From Bacteroidia bacterium (lineage in GTDB: Bacteria; Bacteroidota; Bacteroidia; J057): DNA of 64,000 nucleotides. Position 1 is the stretch's first letter, and every line of letters starts with the position of its first letter. This document shows, piece by piece, positions 36,347-44,998 of the stretch. A program made the translations under genes and the position numbers. Location of the stretch: the NCBI GenBank assembly GCA_033391075.1, contig JAWPMV010000001.1:1612001-1676000 (forward strand), written 5' to 3'. Below the pieces are notes generated by a model that searched no databases, was not told the DNA's origin, and saw only the letters and a list, made by a program, of their open reading frames with translations.

Positions 36347-37588
36347 CTAAAGCTTTCTTTTTAGATAGCGCATAGAAGGAGATTGGTCTTTGATAGCTTC
36401 CGGGGTAAAAGCCGGACTTACTTTTTCGGAAAAATTGATTAACTCAATAAAAAAGCTCCGCAAGAGGACCAGGGTTTCGGGACTTCGATTTACCAGGTAA
36501 TTGTAAAGCTTTACCGGCCGGTAGGGGATATCTCCAATGCCATTCTTGTCGAGATCATAGCCATTGTAATCACTCCAGTAATTTCCATCAAAAGAGTTGC
36601 TCCCCGCTGCACTTTGCATTGAAAGGTCAAAGGTGTTGGCCAGGAAATTGTTTTGATTGATTCTATTGTCCAGACATCCTCCAGAAATCTTTATCGCCCA
36701 ACCATTCTGGATAAAATCGTTTTTGAGGTAATTGACGCGGGTAGAGCCTTCCACGTAAATGCCAATGCTATTTTCCGTAAAAGAATTGTTCTGGATTTCG
36801 GCATCATAAATCTCTTTCAATAAAAGGCCATAGGATGCTCTTCCCCAATTGTGGTCAAACTCATTTTCCCACATATTGATGAACTTGGAAAACATCACAG
36901 CAACTCCGGCTCCATTTCTCCTGAACTGATTTTTGTAATAGTCATCCCGATTGGAAAACATGAAATGCAAGCCATAGCGAATATTGTCCTCGCTTATGTT
37001 GTACTTGATCTGACTATCATCTACAAATTCGAAATAGATTCCATCTCTGTGATGGCTGACCTGATTGTTCTCTACAAGGATTTTATTGCAATACCAAAGG
37101 TGAATAGCATTTCCGGATGACATTTCATTTTTTGCCTCGCCAACTATTTCATTGCAAGAGATTTCTCCTTCATCAGCATGTTCGAGATAAATACCAAAGA
37201 AGCAGTTCTTCAATACATTGTTGCGAATGAGAAAATGCCTGGATTTTTTTACGCGTATCCCTGCCCAATCACTGAGATAACTTGTGCCCACATTCTGGAG
37301 TTGGAAACCTTCAAAGGTGACGCTATCTGATATGATGGTTATAATTTCCCCTTCTCCCCTGGCATCAATAATTGGAAGACCTCTGCCTTTTAAGTGAACA
37401 GGCTTATCTATGATGATTTGTGATTCATAATAAATGCCTGCGCCTACCCATATTTCATCTCCAGCCTGGCTATGATTCAGGGCTTGTTTGATGCTCATGA
37501 ACGCACAGTCCTGACAAACTTCTATTGTCTTGGCTGAAAGAGAAGTTGTTAGGATCAGCAGGAGGATTATATTTATTTTCTTTGCCAT
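36347..37588 (-). CDS. nosD: Periplasmic nitrous oxide reductase maturation protein NosD
   Basis: The protein has 413 residues with a signal peptide (LLLILTTSLSAK). The rest is a right-handed beta-helix of CASH/parallel-helix repeats rich in Asn and His (NRDDYYKNQFRRNGAGVAV, IQNNSFTENSIGIYVEG), which is typical of NosD. It receives or positions sulfur and copper for the CuZ site with NosFY. It lies between the fasciclin gene and nosF in one operon. Confidence 0.95.
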   Translation of the reverse strand: MAKKINIILLLILTTSLSAKTIEVCQDCAFMSIKQALNHSQAGDEIWVGAGIYYESQIIIDKPVHLKGRGLPIIDARGEGEIITIISDSVTFEGFQLQNVGTSYLSDWAGIRVKKSRHFLIRNNVLKNCFFGIYLEHADEGEISCNEIVGEAKNEMSSGNAIHLWYCNKILVENNQVSHHRDGIYFEFVDDSQIKYNISEDNIRYGLHFMFSNRDDYYKNQFRRNGAGVAVMFSKFINMWENEFDHNWGRASYGLLLKEIYDAEIQNNSFTENSIGIYVEGSTRVNYLKNDFIQNGWAIKISGGCLDNRINQNNFLANTFDLSMQSAAGSNSFDGNYWSDYNGYDLDKNGIGDIPYRPVKLYNYLVNRSPETLVLLRSFFIELINFSEKVSPAFTPEAIKDQSPSMRYLKRKL

Positions 37589-37613
37589 AATTTTGGAAGA
37601 AGGGGATGATGAA

Positions 37614-38183
37614 TTACTGTTCAGGAGGTAAGAGAACTTTGTCTACGACATGTACGACTCCATTAGAGGCCTGTATGGTGGCCAGGATATTTGCACCTTC
37701 TATGGATACCTCCTCCTTGTTTTTGTTGACCTGGACATAGTGCCCACTGGCCTGAAAAAGCCGCATGCCATCCCGAAACAAATCCCCTTCATACTTTCCG
37801 GGAGATGCGTGGAATTTGATGATTTTAGCCAGGGTCTTTTTGTTCTCAGGTTTCAGGAGATCTTCGACAGTTCCTGGGGGCAATGCATCAAAAGCTGCAT
37901 TGGTTGGAGCAAAGACAGTCAAGGGACCAGCATTGACAAGTACATTTTCCAATTCTGCTGCAGCAACGGCTGCTGCCAGGGTCGTATGATCTGCAGAAGA
38001 GGCCGCGATTTGAAGGATGTTTTTCGCTGAAAGCTCATCTACGACTGCGGCCTGACCTTTTTGAGAATTGTTTTCCGTTTCTGAGTATTGCGCTCTGCTT
38101 CTGGAGCTTTGTTCTTCTTCCTGACAGGAACTCAAAAATATAAGGCTGCAGCTGATTAAGATTATTTGAATTGTTCTATACAT
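37614..38183 (-). CDS. Fasciclin-domain lipoprotein in the nos operon
   Basis: The protein has 189 residues with a lipobox (IFLSSC, Cys about 20). The fasciclin (FAS1) domain covers about 52-189, with HTTLAAAVAAAELENVL, GPLTVFAPTNAAFDALPPGTVEDLL and a closing NGVVHVVDKVLLPP. FAS1 domains mediate adhesion or binding, and some bacterial members occur beside redox genes. Here it lies between nosL and nosD with gaps of 39 and 25 bp, so it is co-transcribed with the N2O reductase assembly genes. Its role there is not established. Confidence 0.92.
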   Translation of the reverse strand: MYRTIQIILISCSLIFLSSCQEEEQSSRSRAQYSETENNSQKGQAAVVDELSAKNILQIAASSADHTTLAAAVAAAELENVLVNAGPLTVFAPTNAAFDALPPGTVEDLLKPENKKTLAKIIKFHASPGKYEGDLFRDGMRLFQASGHYVQVNKNKEEVSIEGANILATIQASNGVVHVVDKVLLPPEQ

Positions 38184-38222
38184 ATTTCCGGGTGTTAATT
38201 CTTGGAGACAAATTGATCTGAT

Positions 38223-38660
38223 TCATTTTTGATTCGATACATAATTCTTCAGTTCCTCCCAATCCATCAGCTCTCCTCCCTTGAGGCTTTTTTGCTGATT
38301 GGCGGCCTTTTCATCTACATAGGCTGAAAGGAATCCACCCATAGGACTAGGAATAGATTTGCTAAAGAGATAGTAGCTATTTCTTGCGTCGAGCATGTGC
38401 TCAGGATGTTGATAATTGGCAACTTGTAGGAAGGCATAGGAGCTGTGAGAATCTTTGTCCAGGTATCTGCCTAAACACTCAATCGCATCAAATTTGAAGA
38501 CCTTGCCTTTATCCGTTACAGCTTCTGCTGCAAAGCGGGCGTCAACAATAGTCATCAGGCAGGAGACACATTTATCCTCCCCATATATGATTTCTTTGGG
38601 CTTGACGGTGCAAGCACAGAAGAAAGCGATTAACAAGATGAAGGAGATATTTCTATGCAT
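38223..38660 (-). CDS. nosL: Copper chaperone lipoprotein NosL
   Basis: From the ATG at 38660 the protein has 145 residues; this start puts the lipobox FFCAC at the right distance (MHRNISFILLIAFFCAC) and overlaps the upstream stop by 8 bp (ATGCATAG). An ATG 21 bp upstream is less likely. The mature part has DKCVSCLMTIVDARFAAE, the CxxCLM copper-binding motif region of NosL. NosL delivers Cu(I) to apo-NosZ in the periplasm. Confidence 0.93.
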   Translation of the reverse strand: MHRNISFILLIAFFCACTVKPKEIIYGEDKCVSCLMTIVDARFAAEAVTDKGKVFKFDAIECLGRYLDKDSHSSYAFLQVANYQHPEHMLDARNSYYLFSKSIPSPMGGFLSAYVDEKAANQQKSLKGGELMDWEELKNYVSNQK

Positions 38661-39228
38661 GCTCTGTTCTTTTAAATACAAAGGCCAATGAACCGAAGAG
38701 AATGGAAGCTCCTACAAAATATCCTCCAATATGTGGGTAGGATTTTGCGAGAAAATTCAAGAGATATTGCTCTCCAAAAAGGGGCGGTTGGTATACCATG
38801 CCCGGGATTTTTATAGGAGCAGTATCACTGAGATTATGCCCATAATCATATTCCCATAAATAGAAATCATATAGGCCTGCAGCACAAAGAGCTACTAAAA
38901 GCAAGGTCCATAAGAGGTAGCCAGTTGCCTTTCCTCTAAGCGCCAGAACAATCCCAAGCGCTACCATTGACAAAACTATATAGGGGAAATACTGAAGTTC
39001 GGGTATGGTTTCCGGCTCTATGTATTTCATGCCGATATAATGGTTGAGAATATTGATATTCTGCAAAGTGCTGGGTGTATCTCCTCCAATTTTGTTGATC
39101 CAGATGTGCATATTGACACCATTTGGATATTGGGGAGCGATGAGGGTTATGCGCCACATGGGAAAGATGAACAGAGCCATCAGACCCAATGCGGCCATAA
39201 GCATGATCAGTTTATGATATTTCTTCAT
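38653..39228 (-). CDS. Membrane protein of the clade II nos cluster
   Basis: The protein has 191 residues with about four transmembrane segments (LIMLMAALGLMALFIFPMW, FPYIVLSMVALGIVLALRG, LLWTLLLVALCAAGLYDFYLW, IGGYFVGASILFGSLAFVF). Between the first two lies a periplasmic loop with QYPNGVNMHIWINKIGG, which contains a possible metal-binding His. Proteins of this type lie next to nosZ and nosL in many Bacteroidota nos clusters and are presumed to help NosL or electron delivery. The function is not known. Confidence 0.8.
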   Translation of the reverse strand: MKKYHKLIMLMAALGLMALFIFPMWRITLIAPQYPNGVNMHIWINKIGGDTPSTLQNINILNHYIGMKYIEPETIPELQYFPYIVLSMVALGIVLALRGKATGYLLWTLLLVALCAAGLYDFYLWEYDYGHNLSDTAPIKIPGMVYQPPLFGEQYLLNFLAKSYPHIGGYFVGASILFGSLAFVFKRTEHA

Positions 39229-39254
39229 GAGAAGGTGTTCGGCTTAAGAAAAGC

Positions 39255-41249
39255 TTAAATAGCTTCTTCATCTTCTCCCAATCTCCAACTGAGTTTTATG
39301 TCTGAATTTCGAGGGGAAACTCGTATGTATCCCTGCATCTCCTGGTGTAGTGCAGAACAAAAATCTGTACAATAGAAAGGATATACCCCTTCCTCTTTGG
39401 GTTCCCAAAGCAGGGTTTCTGTCTGACCTCCCATTACCAGCAATTCTGCATTGTTTGCTCCCATAACAGCCAGACCGTGTGGTACATCCCAGTCCTGTTC
39501 AAGATTGGTAAGGTGGATATATACTTTATCACCTACTTTTACTCCTTCTATATTATCGGGCGCAAAGTGGCTACGGATGGAAGTCATATAGATATGCACA
39601 TCCTTACCCGATCTTTCCACTCTGGAATCTTTCTCTCCGAGGGTACGATACGGATGCTTATTCTCCTCAATAGGGTAAAACTTTTTCACCCTTGGTAGAA
39701 CCTTAGCAGCAGAAATTCCCTGCGCATAATGCGGCTCTCCCATGGTAGGAAAGTCTAAAAGGAGCTTCATCTTATCTCCTGAGATATCATATAATTGAGC
39801 GGAATGACAAAGTTCTGGGCCTGTCGGTAAGTACCTGTCTTTGGTGATTTTATTTAAGGCGACCAGGTATTTTCCTTCCGGTTTTTTGGAATCTCCTCCA
39901 GGTATCATCAAGTGTCCAATAGAATAGAAGGTTGAAGCTTTATCCAGTACTTCCCAGCTTCCTACTTTCCATTTTACTACTTCAGAAGTAATGAAAAAGG
40001 AAGTATAGGCATTTCCCTGACCATCAAATTCGGTGTGGAGGGGACCCAATCCCGCATCTTCAACTACTCCTCCTACTACTTCTTCAAACTTCAAGACGGG
40101 AATTCCGGCAATTTCTTTTTCAAAAGAACCCCTTTCAATCGCATCTATCATTTTTGTGAAAGAATGCACCGTTAGGTTCGCAGATAATTTGCCATTTCCT
40201 ACGATATATTCTCCCGTAGGATCAACATCAACGCCATGTGGAGATTTCGGGGTAGGTAAGAAATAAACCAGACCCGGGCATTCGGATGGGATCAATACGC
40301 GGACTTTGTCTTTCATGGTAGAAGTAGCCATATGCGTATGTTCATCATAAACATTGTGGGCATATCTGGCAGGCATCTCTCTGAATTTTCCCTGAGCAAT
40401 ATATTCTTCCGCCTTTTTCCAATTGATAGCTGCTATAAAATCCTTGTCATTTTGAGAGGCAGCTACCTCTAGCATCGTTGTTTTTTGCTCAGTATTGTAA
40501 GTGGTAAAAAATGTCCAGCCATGAGATTTGCCTTTGCCGGAATGGGCGAGGTCATAATCAAAAGCAGGAAGTAATACCTGAAAGGCTACATCCATTTCCC
40601 CTTCTTCTCCTACGCTGATAAATGAAAGCGTTCCTTTGAAGTTTTCTTCATAGCTACTTATAGCTACATCTTGCTGGGGATAGGGTACACCAAAACGGGT
40701 ACCTGCTACTACATACTCAGTATTTTCTGTCGCAAAAGGAGAACTGTGATTGCCCCCACTGTTTGGGATTTCTATGATCTCTGCTGTTTCAAATGTAGAT
40801 AAATCGATTCGGGCAATACGCGGGGTATTGTTCCCATTGATAAATATCCATCTGCCGTCTGTCTCTCCATCGGTTTGAGAGAGTTCGGGGTGGTGGGCGT
40901 CATCCCAGGGTACAAAACCCTGTGAGGTATTTAGCATAGGCTTGGTTTCTTCATTGAATCCATAGCCTTTTTCGCCATCAACAGAAAAGACGGGAATAAT
41001 TTTTAACAAACGACCGGAAGGTAATCCATGAACCCCTATTTGTCCGCTAAATCCGCCTGACATAAAGGCATAAAATTCATCGTATTCTCCCGGTCCTACA
41101 TATACCTGAGAAGCAGCATTGTCTGCCAAAGCACCTCCTTGATTTTCCTCTACCGCATTAGATAGTTTGCCACATGCCGGTAGAAGAAGCAGTGCAATCA
41201 GCGACAGTAACATAGTGTGAATGTGTTTGAACTCGAATCTCTGATTCAT
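39255..41249 (-). CDS. nosZ: Nitrous oxide reductase NosZ, clade II (Sec-dependent)
   Basis: The protein has 664 residues. The N-terminus is a lipoprotein-type Sec signal (SLIALLLLPACGK) with no twin arginine, which is the mark of clade II NosZ. The seven-bladed propeller contains the CuZ histidine region DDAHHPELSQTDG and later HxH-type ligands. The C-terminal cupredoxin has the CuA motif C627, C631, H635, M638 (CTDFCSALHQEM). The enzyme reduces N2O to N2 in the periplasm. An in-frame ATG at 41213 would give a shorter but workable signal. It is the first gene of the operon that runs to nosY. No nirK, nirS or nor genes appear in the window. Confidence 0.96.
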   Translation of the reverse strand: MNQRFEFKHIHTMLLSLIALLLLPACGKLSNAVEENQGGALADNAASQVYVGPGEYDEFYAFMSGGFSGQIGVHGLPSGRLLKIIPVFSVDGEKGYGFNEETKPMLNTSQGFVPWDDAHHPELSQTDGETDGRWIFINGNNTPRIARIDLSTFETAEIIEIPNSGGNHSSPFATENTEYVVAGTRFGVPYPQQDVAISSYEENFKGTLSFISVGEEGEMDVAFQVLLPAFDYDLAHSGKGKSHGWTFFTTYNTEQKTTMLEVAASQNDKDFIAAINWKKAEEYIAQGKFREMPARYAHNVYDEHTHMATSTMKDKVRVLIPSECPGLVYFLPTPKSPHGVDVDPTGEYIVGNGKLSANLTVHSFTKMIDAIERGSFEKEIAGIPVLKFEEVVGGVVEDAGLGPLHTEFDGQGNAYTSFFITSEVVKWKVGSWEVLDKASTFYSIGHLMIPGGDSKKPEGKYLVALNKITKDRYLPTGPELCHSAQLYDISGDKMKLLLDFPTMGEPHYAQGISAAKVLPRVKKFYPIEENKHPYRTLGEKDSRVERSGKDVHIYMTSIRSHFAPDNIEGVKVGDKVYIHLTNLEQDWDVPHGLAVMGANNAELLVMGGQTETLLWEPKEEGVYPFYCTDFCSALHQEMQGYIRVSPRNSDIKLSWRLGEDEEAI

Positions 41250-41523
41250 ATCATGAGTTTTTGGAGGTTAATAGAACCCCTTTTAGCCTGAAACAAAGAA
41301 CGATCTTGAAAAATGGGCGAGGGTAAAAAGGGCGTGAACCCCAATGAATCAATTAAGCAGCATTGCATGAATGAGCATAGTCATCTCTTTGATTGATATA
41401 GCTCATGTATTGAGATAATAGAAGACAGGATATTGTGATTGCCTGATAGGGGCTGATAGTGAGGCGCTTAAGGAATGAGTTTTCCTAAGAAAAGGATTCC
41501 TAATTCTCCTAAAATCCAATATT
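41250..41523. other. Divergent intergenic region between nosZ and cytochrome c genes
   Basis: These 274 bp contain no gene. For nosZ, TTTG near 41295 (minus strand) with TATTAACC downstream is a possible promoter. For the cytochrome gene no clear -7 element was found. A full FNR-like TTGAT-N4-ATCAA box was looked for and not seen. Confidence 0.4.
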
Positions 41524-41985
41524 ATGAAACAATTACTCGTGATTTGTTATTTGTTTGTCTTTACACTTGCATGTAGCAATAGCACAAACAAGGAAGCTTC
41601 AAATGAAGCTGCTATGGATCAAAACAAAGTAGAGGAAGCTGTTAGTGAAAAAGGGGTAGGGGAGGTAAAAGAAGTGAAGCTAAATGATCCGCTAAATACA
41701 GAGATGATAGCATCGGGCAAAGGAATTTATGAGTTGAAGTGTGCAGCTTGTCATAAGCTAAGTGATAAAAGAGTAGTCGGACCAGGTTGGGCTGGAATCA
41801 CAGAAAGAAGAACACCAGAATGGATCATGAATATGACCTTGAATGTAGAGGAAATGCTGGAGAAAGATCCGGCTGCCAGAGAAATGCTCAAGGAATGCCT
41901 GGTCAAGATGCCCAATCAGAATTTAAGCAGGGCTGATGCCAGAGATGTTTTGGAGTTTATGTATGAAAATGATGCGAAAGAATAA
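41524..41985 (+). CDS. Monohaem cytochrome c lipoprotein
   Basis: The protein has 153 residues with a lipobox (FTLAC, Cys 17). A charged linker of about 45 residues leads to a class I cytochrome c domain with CAACH (about 78-82) and likely methionine ligand in LVKMPNQNLS. It is divergent from nosZ by 274 bp and followed after 21 bp by a polytopic membrane protein. The position suggests that it passes electrons to NosZ, as is known for cytochromes c in other clade II clusters. That is an inference. Confidence 0.9.
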   Translation: MKQLLVICYLFVFTLACSNSTNKEASNEAAMDQNKVEEAVSEKGVGEVKEVKLNDPLNTEMIASGKGIYELKCAACHKLSDKRVVGPGWAGITERRTPEWIMNMTLNVEEMLEKDPAAREMLKECLVKMPNQNLSRADARDVLEFMYENDAKE

Positions 41986-42006
41986 GAGGCTAGCTATCCC
42001 TGAGTA

Positions 42007-43257
42007 ATGCAAAAACGTTTCTTTCTGATAAGCATCTTAAATTTCCTGTTTGCAGCAAGTCTGGGAGCTCTCCTTAGGTACGCCTTTGTCGGAAACCTGG
42101 ATTGGATAGAATACAGGAATGTACTTCATGGCCACTCTCATGTGGCCATGTTGGGCTGGATTTATGTAGCTCTGTATATCTTATTGATCCAATATTTCTT
42201 GCCCGCAAGATCCCGTCAATCCGATACATTTTATACCTATTTGTTTTACTTGACCCAGCTGTCTGTCATAGGGATGATGATAGCTTTTCCTTTGGAGGGA
42301 TATGGGCCATGGGCGATCAGCTTTTCAAGCTTACATGCCCTGTGCAGCTATGCATTTGCATATAGATTTTTGAAGGACCTCAAACAAGAAGATACAGCTG
42401 GTAAAGTGGCAATTCGTTTTGCCAAAATTTCTATTTATTTCATGCTGTTCTCCACGCTGGCATTATGGCTCATGCCTCCCCTTATGATTTTCCAGATGAA
42501 GGCAAGTGTGCTTTATTACTCAAATATCCAGTTTTACCTGCATTTTCAATTCAATGGATGGTTCATTTTCGCTTGTCAGGCTTTGTTCTTTAAACTCCTT
42601 GAGAGGAAAAATATCGAGTTTGATGAAGGAAATGCTATTCGTTTCATGAAGCTACTTGGGATTTCCTGTTTATTGAATTATAGCCTTCCCCTGATCTGGG
42701 CTAATCCTACGAACAGTTTATTCGCAATAAATGGAATAAGTGTGGTGCTCCAGTTAGGGGCCTTGATATTTTTTATCAGGCTGGTGAAAAATACCTATCC
42801 CGGATTGATCCATTCTGTAAGTCCTATAGTTTTATTCTTATTAAAAGTTGCCTTCACAAGTTTCTTATTAAAGGTGTTCATCCAAAGCATCACCCTTATT
42901 CCCGATATAGCAATTATGGCATTTAGTATCCGGAATTATGTGATAGGTTTTATGCATTTGCTAATGTTGGGAGCTATAAGCCACTTCTTGTTTGTAGCGG
43001 CTCATGAAGAAGGCTGTATTGAACTGGATAAAGAAAAAGGGAAATTCGGTATTTATATCCTAAGCTTTGGCTTTATCATTAGTGAGTTTCTCCTCTTTTT
43101 GCAGGGAAGTTTACTCTGGGCAAAATTAGGCTTCCTTCCCCGTTATCATGAACTCTTATTTTTTAGCTCTGTCCTTATTCCGTTGGGACTTCTACTTTTA
43201 TTCATAAGTCTCCTGAGGGTAGCAGAAAAGGAAATTTTGAAGGTGGAGCAGCAATAA
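42007..43257 (+). CDS. Polytopic membrane protein, haem-copper-oxidase subunit I-like
   Basis: The protein has 416 residues with about 12 hydrophobic segments. NVLHGHSHVAMLGWIYVALY near residue 40 and IQFYLHFQFNGWFIFACQA near residue 180 hold histidines inside membrane helices, as in haem-copper oxidase subunit I and NorB relatives. A further GFMHLLMLGAISHFLF segment lies near residue 320. The set of six histidines needed for a full oxidase has not been demonstrated here, so it may bind haem only or none. It lies 21 bp downstream of the cytochrome c gene and divergent from nosZ. A quinol-to-cytochrome electron entry for N2O reduction is a possible role. NnrS-like function is an alternative. 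Confidence 0.6.
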   Translation: MQKRFFLISILNFLFAASLGALLRYAFVGNLDWIEYRNVLHGHSHVAMLGWIYVALYILLIQYFLPARSRQSDTFYTYLFYLTQLSVIGMMIAFPLEGYGPWAISFSSLHALCSYAFAYRFLKDLKQEDTAGKVAIRFAKISIYFMLFSTLALWLMPPLMIFQMKASVLYYSNIQFYLHFQFNGWFIFACQALFFKLLERKNIEFDEGNAIRFMKLLGISCLLNYSLPLIWANPTNSLFAINGISVVLQLGALIFFIRLVKNTYPGLIHSVSPIVLFLLKVAFTSFLLKVFIQSITLIPDIAIMAFSIRNYVIGFMHLLMLGAISHFLFVAAHEEGCIELDKEKGKFGIYILSFGFIISEFLLFLQGSLLWAKLGFLPRYHELLFFSSVLIPLGLLLLFISLLRVAEKEILKVEQQ

Positions 43258-43323
43258 AAAATCTGCCCCAGATTCCGGTTTCTCTGTTAAGGATCTGTTC
43301 CTTAATTTGTAGGTAAAGCTAAA

Positions 43324-43332
43324 ACTACTACT
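43324..43332 (+). promoter_or_regulatory. ACTACTACT motif abutting a sulfatase start
   Basis: ACTACTACT runs directly into the ATG at 43333. TTAATTTG at 43302-43309 is a near match to the TAnnTTTG -7 element, 14 bases upstream of the motif. Confidence 0.4.
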
Positions 43333-44907
43333 ATGAGAGTTCATACCTACCTGCTTCTCATGCTACTGCTAAGCCTTTTCTGTTTTGCATGTAGTCCGCA
43401 ACTAAAACAGAAAGAAGCTCCCAAAAAGCCCAATATTGTCCTTATTATGGGAGATGATATCGGTTATTCAGACATAGGAGCTTATGGTTCTGAAATCAAA
43501 ACTCCAAATCTGGATCGTTTGGCCTATGGGGGAATACGCTTCAAGCAGTTTTACAATATGGCTAAATGCAATCCTACCCGATCCTCTTTGATGACAGGTT
43601 TGTACAAGGGAAATGAGCGGGCTATCTCCTTCGTTCCTCTTTTACGGGATGCTGGCTATTCGGCAGTGATTAGTGGCAAAGAGCATTTTGATAAATGGGT
43701 GCCTGAAGATGTTTATTTCGCCAATACCTTTGAAAAATCCTTAACCTTCTGGGCTACAACAGAATATTTTGTGCCTCCAGATGGGAGCTTTGAACGCCCA
43801 TTTTATCTGCAAGGCAATGAAGTTGGAGCAGATGAATTAGAGGCTGAAATTTTGCCCAAATACAAGACTGATTTTATCACGGATTATGGATTGAAGTGGT
43901 TGGATGAAATGCTGGATAAAGAGGATCCCTTTTTCCTCTTTTTGCCTTATCATGTAGCCCATTATCCTTTGCAAGCCCGGCCGGAAGATATAGTCAAATA
44001 CAGAGGTACCTATAAAATGGGCTGGGATGAATTGAGAAAAGAACGCTTTGCCCGAATGAAGGAAATGGGGTTGCTGGATGAAGAAACCAGGCTTTCTCAC
44101 CCTGAAGGGAATAGCAATAAATTTCGGGGGCATCCTGCAAAATTCCCGGAGATTCGCAAAAAATTCCCGACCTATTATCCCTGGGATTCCATGACAGAAG
44201 AGGAACAGGATAAAAAGGACCTTGAAATGGCCGTCTTTGCCGCCATGATAGATCGAATGGACCAAAACATCGGCCGGGTGCTTGATAGATTGGAAGCAGC
44301 TGGTGAATTGGACAATACCCTGATTCTTTTCTTTACGGATAATGGTTCCTGTCCCTTCGATAGTAATAAAGATTTCAATGTGCCTCCGGGACCGACTGAG
44401 GGATATCGTTGCCTTTCTCCTGTTTGGGGGAATGTGGGGAATACACCCTTTCGCCTATACAAACAAAACGGACATGAAGGGGGAGCCAATACCCATTTTA
44501 TTGCTCATTGGCCCGAGAGAATAAAAGCCGGACAAATAACTGATCAGGTGGGTCATGTAGTTGATCTTTTTCCTACTTTTTTGGATGTGGCAGGAATAGA
44601 TTATCCCAGGCAATATGGTCAAAAGAAAACCCTGAATTTACATGGTAGTTCCTTATTGCCGGTTTTAGAGGGGAAAGAACGTGTGGAACCTGAATTTTTT
44701 ATGTCTGGTTTTACGGAGCGTTTCCGCATGTTTCGATCGGGCGATTGGAAGATCGTGAGGGAGAATGGAGAAGATTGGGAGTTGTATAATATCCGGGAAG
44801 ATCGGACTGAGTTGGATGATTTGGCGAAAGAAAAGCCGGAGGTTTTGAATGAGTTGGTGGAGAAATATGAGGCTTTTCAGGCGAAAGAACAGGAGATTTT
44901 AAAATAG
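43333..44907 (+). CDS. Type I sulfatase, lipoprotein
   Basis: The protein has 524 residues with a lipobox (LFCFAC, Cys 20). NIVLIMGDDIGYSD starts the metal site and KCNPTRSSLMTG carries the formylglycine cysteine at residue 79. GKEHFDKW replaces the usual GKWH form, and YHVAHYPLQARPEDI follows. The general layout is that of arylsulfatase-A-like enzymes, but the glycan position cannot be assigned. The gene appears monocistronic, with a promoter-like sequence of its own, and lies between the cytochrome/nos block and an AT-rich insert. Confidence 0.94.
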   Translation: MRVHTYLLLMLLLSLFCFACSPQLKQKEAPKKPNIVLIMGDDIGYSDIGAYGSEIKTPNLDRLAYGGIRFKQFYNMAKCNPTRSSLMTGLYKGNERAISFVPLLRDAGYSAVISGKEHFDKWVPEDVYFANTFEKSLTFWATTEYFVPPDGSFERPFYLQGNEVGADELEAEILPKYKTDFITDYGLKWLDEMLDKEDPFFLFLPYHVAHYPLQARPEDIVKYRGTYKMGWDELRKERFARMKEMGLLDEETRLSHPEGNSNKFRGHPAKFPEIRKKFPTYYPWDSMTEEEQDKKDLEMAVFAAMIDRMDQNIGRVLDRLEAAGELDNTLILFFTDNGSCPFDSNKDFNVPPGPTEGYRCLSPVWGNVGNTPFRLYKQNGHEGGANTHFIAHWPERIKAGQITDQVGHVVDLFPTFLDVAGIDYPRQYGQKKTLNLHGSSLLPVLEGKERVEPEFFMSGFTERFRMFRSGDWKIVRENGEDWELYNIREDRTELDDLAKEKPEVLNELVEKYEAFQAKEQEILK

Positions 44908-44998
44908 CTTGATTCAAGTTTATTCCAATACTTTTATATTTCAAGATGATTAATCTACTCCTGAATATATTTAATGACATTCGTTTAATGAGCAAAAC

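Noticed and set aside
41250..41523. FNR/CRP-type box controlling the nos genes
   Set aside because: TTGATTGATATAG only matches the left half of the consensus, and no symmetrical site was found.
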